64,000 bases of DNA from Sulfurimonas sp. UBA2011 (lineage in GTDB: Bacteria > Campylobacterota > Campylobacteria > Campylobacterales > Sulfurimonadaceae). The notes under the pieces were generated by a model. The model made no database searches, was not told the origin of the DNA, and saw only the letters and a program-made list of their open reading frames with translations. Positions 60,074 to 64,000 of the stretch are shown piece by piece (position 1 is the first letter of the stretch; every line of letters begins with the position of its first letter). The position numbers were made by a program, and so were the translations under genes. The stretch covers positions 62,001 through 126,000 of the forward strand of contig DDCH01000004.1 of assembly GCA_002335055.1 (NCBI GenBank), given 5' to 3'.

Positions 60074-60952
60074 TTACTCTTCTTCTACAAAAAGAGCATC
60101 TAAAAGACCATCAACAAATTCAAACTTGTTAAAAGGAACTAAGTCTTCTGGTTGTTCACCCGTTCCTATGTAAAGTATAGGAAGTTCAAGTGCATAAGCG
60201 ATAGAGAAGATACTTCCACCTTTGGCAGTTCCATCAAGTTTAGTGATGATGATGGCATCTATACCTATCATTTCATTAAAAGCTTTTGCTTGAGCTATTG
60301 CTGAGTTACCCTGTGTTCCATCAAGAATAAGAAGTGTTCTATGTGGAGCACCCCCATGAGATTTATCACAAATACGATTTATCTTTATAAGCTCATTTGC
60401 TAGGTTAGTTTGAGTGTGAAGTCTTCCTGCTGTATCGATGATAACATGATCTATACCCTTACTTTTTGCAGAGTCAATGGTATCGTATGCAACGGCTGAA
60501 CTATCATGTCCTTGTTGTGAAGCAACTATAGGGATATCAAGTCGTTTAGACCAAAGTGTAAGTTGCTCAATAGCTGCTGCACGAAATGTATCTCCAGCAC
60601 CTAAAATAACACTCTTACCTTCTTCTTTATACTTATATGCTAGTTTAGAGATAGTTGTTGTTTTACCAGCTCCATTAACACCTACAACTAGTTCAACAAA
60701 AGGAGCTGTAAACTCGGGCTCAATATATCTAGTATGTGCTAGAGTAGCTAGGAGTTTTGAGCGAAGTATCTCACGTGTCACTTTATCTTGATAAATTTCA
60801 TTAATGATGATGTCAACTAAGTCATACTCTACATCAGCCTCAAGTAAAATTTCTTCTAGTTCTTCATGGGTGAAAGTGACTTTTTTCTTAGGAACTACTG
60901 TTTTTAGAGCTTCAACTGTTTTAGCAAGTCCTTTTTTGATAAAACCAAACAT
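60074..60952 (-). CDS. ftsY: Signal recognition particle receptor FtsY
   Basis: SRP-type GTPase that docks ribosomes with SRP at the membrane. 292 residues: short N domain, then the G domain with G1 GVNGAGKTTTISKL, G3 DTAGRLHTQ, and the TKLDGTAKGG motif. It lacks the long acidic A domain of E. coli FtsY, which is normal here. The gene begins one base after the thioredoxin-like stop (60953), so both are co-transcribed. Confidence 0.95.
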   Translation of the reverse strand: MFGFIKKGLAKTVEALKTVVPKKKVTFTHEELEEILLEADVEYDLVDIIINEIYQDKVTREILRSKLLATLAHTRYIEPEFTAPFVELVVGVNGAGKTTTISKLAYKYKEEGKSVILGAGDTFRAAAIEQLTLWSKRLDIPIVASQQGHDSSAVAYDTIDSAKSKGIDHVIIDTAGRLHTQTNLANELIKINRICDKSHGGAPHRTLLILDGTQGNSAIAQAKAFNEMIGIDAIIITKLDGTAKGGSIFSIAYALELPILYIGTGEQPEDLVPFNKFEFVDGLLDALFVEEE

Positions 60953-61513
60953 TTATAGACCTAGTGCTTTCTTTATATCACTCTCGATAAACTCTTCTTC
61001 AACGGCACCTTGATAAAAGTTGATTAATACACCATCTTTATACATAACCATTAAAGGAATCCCAAAGTTTTTACCTATCTTTAGTTTTTTCGCTACTGTA
61101 TATACTAAACGGGAGTTTTCGCTAGAATTTACTAGTGCATAATTAGCATCATATTTTTCTCTAAAAATTTGGAGCTTTTCATTTTTAATATTATCTTCAA
61201 TAGTTATACCAATGATTAGTAAAGAGTCTTTGTACTTCTTCTGTAATGAAGCTAAATATGAAGCTTCAGCTTGACAAGGAGGACACCAAGTAGCGAATAT
61301 ATCTAGAATGATAACTTTTCCCTCAGCTCCTTTTACGGTAAAACCAGTAGGACTTTTTTTCACTCTATATTGTATATTATCTAGTTCTGTAAGTAAAAAT
61401 TCATTTGTTGAGAGTATAGAGTTTGCTTCATCTGAAGTACTCTGATCGTTAGAACAAGCACTAAAAAGTAAACTTATTAGGATTAGAGATGCAAGAATAG
61501 AAAATTTTAACAT
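60953..61513 (-). CDS. TlpA/ResA-like thioredoxin-fold lipoprotein
   Basis: 186 residues with a lipoprotein signal (LLFSAC) and a thioredoxin-like fold: active site FATWCPPCQAE (about residue 78) and cis-Pro segment FGIPLMVMYKDG. Periplasmic thiol reductase, commonly for cytochrome c maturation or disulfide correction. Precedes ftsY as in Campylobacter. The function is inferred from the family. Confidence 0.9.
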   Translation of the reverse strand: MLKFSILASLILISLLFSACSNDQSTSDEANSILSTNEFLLTELDNIQYRVKKSPTGFTVKGAEGKVIILDIFATWCPPCQAEASYLASLQKKYKDSLLIIGITIEDNIKNEKLQIFREKYDANYALVNSSENSRLVYTVAKKLKIGKNFGIPLMVMYKDGVLINFYQGAVEEEFIESDIKKALGL

Positions 61514-61584
61514 AATATTTTTAACCTTTAATTTGTTTTATTTGTTGTAGAATATAGCGAAATTATAGCGATAAAAGATTAAAT

Positions 61585-62136
61585 ATGACTCTGAGTAAAA
61601 CTACCTTTAGACAAAACAGCTTAAAAACTTTGAAAAACAGTCCTGTACATAATAGACTTTATAAAACATCACTAGTAAATAAAAAACTATTAATGTTATT
61701 AAAAAGTAAAAAAAGACAAAAAATCCTTTTTTACTATCCACTCGATATGGAAGTAAATATTGTGAAGACCCTAGTAAAATTACGCAAGAAGCATGATATT
61801 TATATACCATTTATGGTTGAGCAAAGTTTTAAGATGGTACCATTTAGACTGCCTCTGCGACGAAAAAAGTTTAATATTTTTGAAGCAGGTAATACAAATA
61901 GAAAAATAAATAAAATAGATATAGCCATCGTTCCAATAGTTGGGATGGATGGAAATTTACAAAGAGTTGGTTTTGGAAAAGGGATGTATGATCGTTTTTT
62001 TGAAAAATTACAAAACAAACCATATACAATTTTTACACAACTCGAACTATGTTACACAAAAGAGTTTATTTGTGACGCTCACGATATTTCTTGTGACGTA
62101 CTTATAACACCAAAGAAGATAATAGGAATAATATAA
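61585..62136 (+). CDS. 5-formyltetrahydrofolate cyclo-ligase family protein
   Basis: Converts 5-formyl-THF to 5,10-methenyl-THF with ATP. 183 residues; the family motif GFGKGMYDRFF is near residue 131, with the N-terminal basic ATP site and ILFYYPLDMEVN (strand before the folate site). It overlaps rny by one base (TAATG). Divergent from the TlpA-like gene. Confidence 0.9.
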   Translation: MTLSKTTFRQNSLKTLKNSPVHNRLYKTSLVNKKLLMLLKSKKRQKILFYYPLDMEVNIVKTLVKLRKKHDIYIPFMVEQSFKMVPFRLPLRRKKFNIFEAGNTNRKINKIDIAIVPIVGMDGNLQRVGFGKGMYDRFFEKLQNKPYTIFTQLELCYTKEFICDAHDISCDVLITPKKIIGII

Positions 62137-63704
62137 TGTTAAACGAAATACTACTAGGTGGCGGAACTGCCATAGTAAGTGGTGTTGTTGGGTTTTACAT
62201 TTCTAAAAAATTAACAAGTGCTAATTTTGATGTTTATAAACAACAAGCCATTGCTAAAGCAAATGTAATAGAACATGAAGCATCAGCACTACTTGAACGT
62301 GCTCGTTTGAAATCTTTAGAGATTGAGCATGAGGCACAAAAAAGTTTTGACAATGCTAAACAAAAAGCAAAAGCAGATATGAGTCAACGCGAAGATGTTC
62401 TTATACGCCAAGAGCAGAGTTTTAAACGCTTTAAAAAGACAGAAGAAGAAAAACTGCAAGAAGACTCAGTAAGTCTAAAAGTGCAAAAAGTTAATTTAGA
62501 AAGAAATGAAAAATCTCTAACATCATTACAAGAAAAATATGAGAAGAAGATAGATGAAGCACTCCATGTAATAGAACATAGTGCTGGCATGACAAAAGAA
62601 GAAGCAAAAACGGCACTTCTTAAAAAGGTGGAGTATAAGGCTAGGGGTGATATAGCTCATATCGTTAGACGTTATGAGAATGAAGCAAAAGAAGAGGGTG
62701 AACGTAAAGCTAACTTTATACTGGCTCAGGCAACTAGTCGTTTTGCTGGTGAGTTTGCTAGTGAGCGTTTAACTAACCTTGTACATCTAGATAACGACGA
62801 ACTTAAAGGTCGTATCATTGGTAAAGAGGGGCGAAATATTAAAGCTCTTGAGACACTTATGGGTGTTGATATTATCATTGATGATACTCCAAATGTGATA
62901 CTTGTGAGCAGTTTTAATCTTTATAGACGTGCGATTGCTACAAAAACTCTGCAACTTCTTATCGAAGATGGTCGTATTCAACCTGCTCGTATTGAAGAAA
63001 TATTTGCAAAAGTGACAAATGAGTTTGAAGATAAAATTTTAGCAGAGGGTGAAGAAATTGTTGCTGAGTTAAACATCGGTGTAATGCATCCAGACCTAAT
63101 GAGACTGATAGGACGACTTCGTTACCGTGCAAGTTATGGGCAAAATGCTCTTGCACATACACTCGAAGTTGCACATCTAGCAGGTATAATGACAGCAGAG
63201 ATGGGTGGAGATATCAAACTTGCAAAACGTACTGGTTTACTTCATGACATAGGTAAAGCAATGACACATGACCATGATGGAAACCATGTAGACTTAGGTG
63301 CTGAGATATGTAAGCGTTATAATGAAGATGAAGTGGTTATAAATGCAATTTATGCGCATCATGGACAACAAGAGATAAACTCTATAGAGTGTGGTGCCGT
63401 ATGTGCTGCAGATGCCCTCTCTGCAGCTCGTCCAGGGGCAAGAAGAGAAGTACTAGAGTCATTTTTAAAACGTGTGACGGACATAGAAGAGATAGCTTCA
63501 GCACATAGTGGTGTGAAACAGGCATATGCTATAAATGCAGGTCGTGAAGTTAGAGTTATAGTAAATGCTACACTAATTAATGATGATGAGTCTATTTTAA
63601 TGGCAAGAGAGATTGCAAAAGAGATAGAGGAAAGAGTTCAGTATCCTGGTGAGGTAAAAGTAAATGTTATTCGTGAAAGCCGAGCAATTGTCTTCGCAAA
63701 ATAA
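62136..63704 (+). CDS. rny: Ribonuclease Y
   Basis: Membrane-anchored endoribonuclease that starts mRNA decay. 522 residues: N-terminal membrane helix (about 8-25), a long coiled coil (30-185), a KH domain with IIGKEGRNIKALET (about 228), and an HD domain with LLHDIGKAMTHDHDG (His-Asp metal site, about 370). The order and size are normal for RNase Y. It forms a unit with 5-FCL and ends in a bidirectional hairpin. Confidence 0.95.
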   Translation: MLNEILLGGGTAIVSGVVGFYISKKLTSANFDVYKQQAIAKANVIEHEASALLERARLKSLEIEHEAQKSFDNAKQKAKADMSQREDVLIRQEQSFKRFKKTEEEKLQEDSVSLKVQKVNLERNEKSLTSLQEKYEKKIDEALHVIEHSAGMTKEEAKTALLKKVEYKARGDIAHIVRRYENEAKEEGERKANFILAQATSRFAGEFASERLTNLVHLDNDELKGRIIGKEGRNIKALETLMGVDIIIDDTPNVILVSSFNLYRRAIATKTLQLLIEDGRIQPARIEEIFAKVTNEFEDKILAEGEEIVAELNIGVMHPDLMRLIGRLRYRASYGQNALAHTLEVAHLAGIMTAEMGGDIKLAKRTGLLHDIGKAMTHDHDGNHVDLGAEICKRYNEDEVVINAIYAHHGQQEINSIECGAVCAADALSAARPGARREVLESFLKRVTDIEEIASAHSGVKQAYAINAGREVRVIVNATLINDDESILMAREIAKEIEERVQYPGEVKVNVIRESRAIVFAK

Positions 63705-63725
63705 AATAAGCATAATGCTTATTTT
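63703..63725. terminator. Bidirectional terminator between rny and the DUF3365-type gene
   Basis: AAAATAAGCAT (63703-63713) and ATGCTTATTTT (63715-63725) are perfect inverted repeats flanking one base. They give a hairpin with A-run and T-run on both strands, between convergent genes. Confidence 0.75.
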
Positions 63726-64000
63726 ATAGACTTCTCTATCGTAACAATAATAGCCCCACGCAAGTCACCCATTTTATAAGCAGTTGCCCTGTCAAGCGGA
63801 TATTTATTAGCTATTTCATGTTTAAGTTCAACATTTTTAATATCACCATGACACTTGAGACAAGCTTTTTTATTTATAATTAAAGGTTTGTAATACTTAT
63901 ATGTATTCTTATCGATTTTTTGCAGTAGATACTTAGGAAGTATTACATTTGAGCTTTTTAATGATTGTAGAGACTCAAGAATAGTACGTTCTTTTTGTGA
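63719..64000 (-). CDS. DUF3365 (Tll0287-like) heme protein, C-terminal part
   Basis: Open frame from the right edge to a TAA at 63719-63721, 93 codons. It contains a heme c motif CLKCHG and the family ending YPLDRATAYKMGDLRGAIIVTIE. In known proteins this domain is a periplasmic heme-containing sensor or stand-alone cytochrome. The N-terminus is outside the window, so whether an output domain is attached on that side cannot be told; the C-terminus here has none. Confidence 0.8.
   Translation of the reverse strand, partial: SQKERTILESLQSLKSSNVILPKYLLQKIDKNTYKYYKPLIINKKACLKCHGDIKNVELKHEIANKYPLDRATAYKMGDLRGAIIVTIEKSIK

Noticed and set aside
1..64000. CRISPR arrays or cas genes
   Set aside because: No regularly spaced repeats and no Cas-like proteins were seen.

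Overview
The window is a chromosomal segment of a low-GC member of the Campylobacterota (Epsilonproteobacteria), most like Sulfurimonas or a close relative. The evidence is gene content and gene order. The block rodA / rluA-family / fibronectin-type lipoprotein / trmB / ftsE / ftsX / envC-like, the block mutS2 / small membrane protein / murC, the pair fliL / acpS, and the block radA / ftsY / TlpA-like / 5-FCL / rny all match orders that I recall from Campylobacter and Sulfurimonas. A mutS7 gene with a C-terminal HNH domain also fits this phylum. No rRNA operon, CRISPR array or intact insertion sequence was seen.

Layout. 1-2423: 5' part of ileS (minus strand, runs off the left edge). 2507-3595: a CinA-like gene that is probably translated from a leaderless mRNA. 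3613-4538: a tRNA operon of eight genes (Lys, Asp, Val, Glu, Val, Asp, Thr, Gly) behind a near-perfect sigma70 promoter. 4846-12171: envelope and division genes (rodA, pseudouridine synthase, FlpA-like lipoprotein, trmB, ftsE, ftsX, envC-like). 12172-12559: relic of a beta-helix-type protein gene. 12621-18623: thrC, proC, proA, a siroheme-synthase-type gene, a trpD2-like gene and a response regulator. 18739-24370: rsmH, ftsL-like, an orphan RND pump, a truncated globin, queF and a second small gene that looks like a T-fold paralogue of queF.

24446-26590 is the one clearly accessory region. It is a decayed island between an intact CAU-anticodon tRNA and a degenerate duplicate of that tRNA's 3' half plus its downstream flank. 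Inside are an XRE-type regulator with an operator-like palindrome on its promoter, a truncated partner ORF, a TPR-like ORF, and two copies of an approximately 80-bp repeat, one of them inside a small element with terminal inverted repeats.

26676-32652: small genes of unknown role, a NIF3/YqfO-like protein, a low-molecular-weight phosphatase, then an operon of a membrane J-domain protein (HPD changed to HYD), mutS7-HNH and a small membrane protein, and yqeY. 32726-34869: flgH broken by a one-base frameshift, followed by a secreted transglutaminase-like protein. 34979-42350: a CDGSH ferredoxin, a SulP permease, a DoxX-like protein, a thioredoxin, tenA-thiD, a MATE exporter and a lipoprotein. 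42700-48024: valS, a wrecked GGDEF gene and a UvrD/Rep helicase. 48070-63704: HMA protein, EI24/CysZ-like protein, two cytochromes c, a BaiN-type flavoprotein, mutS2, murC, dapC, thiS, acpS, fliL, radA, ftsY, a TlpA-like thioredoxin, 5-FCL and rny. A DUF3365 heme-type gene runs off the right edge.

Most of the window is housekeeping. The points most worth following are the MutS7-HNH / J-domain operon, the QueF plus T-fold pair, the tRNA-bounded relic island with its repeat element, the flgH frameshift, the pseudo-HPt response regulator and a structured element inside the tRNA operon.
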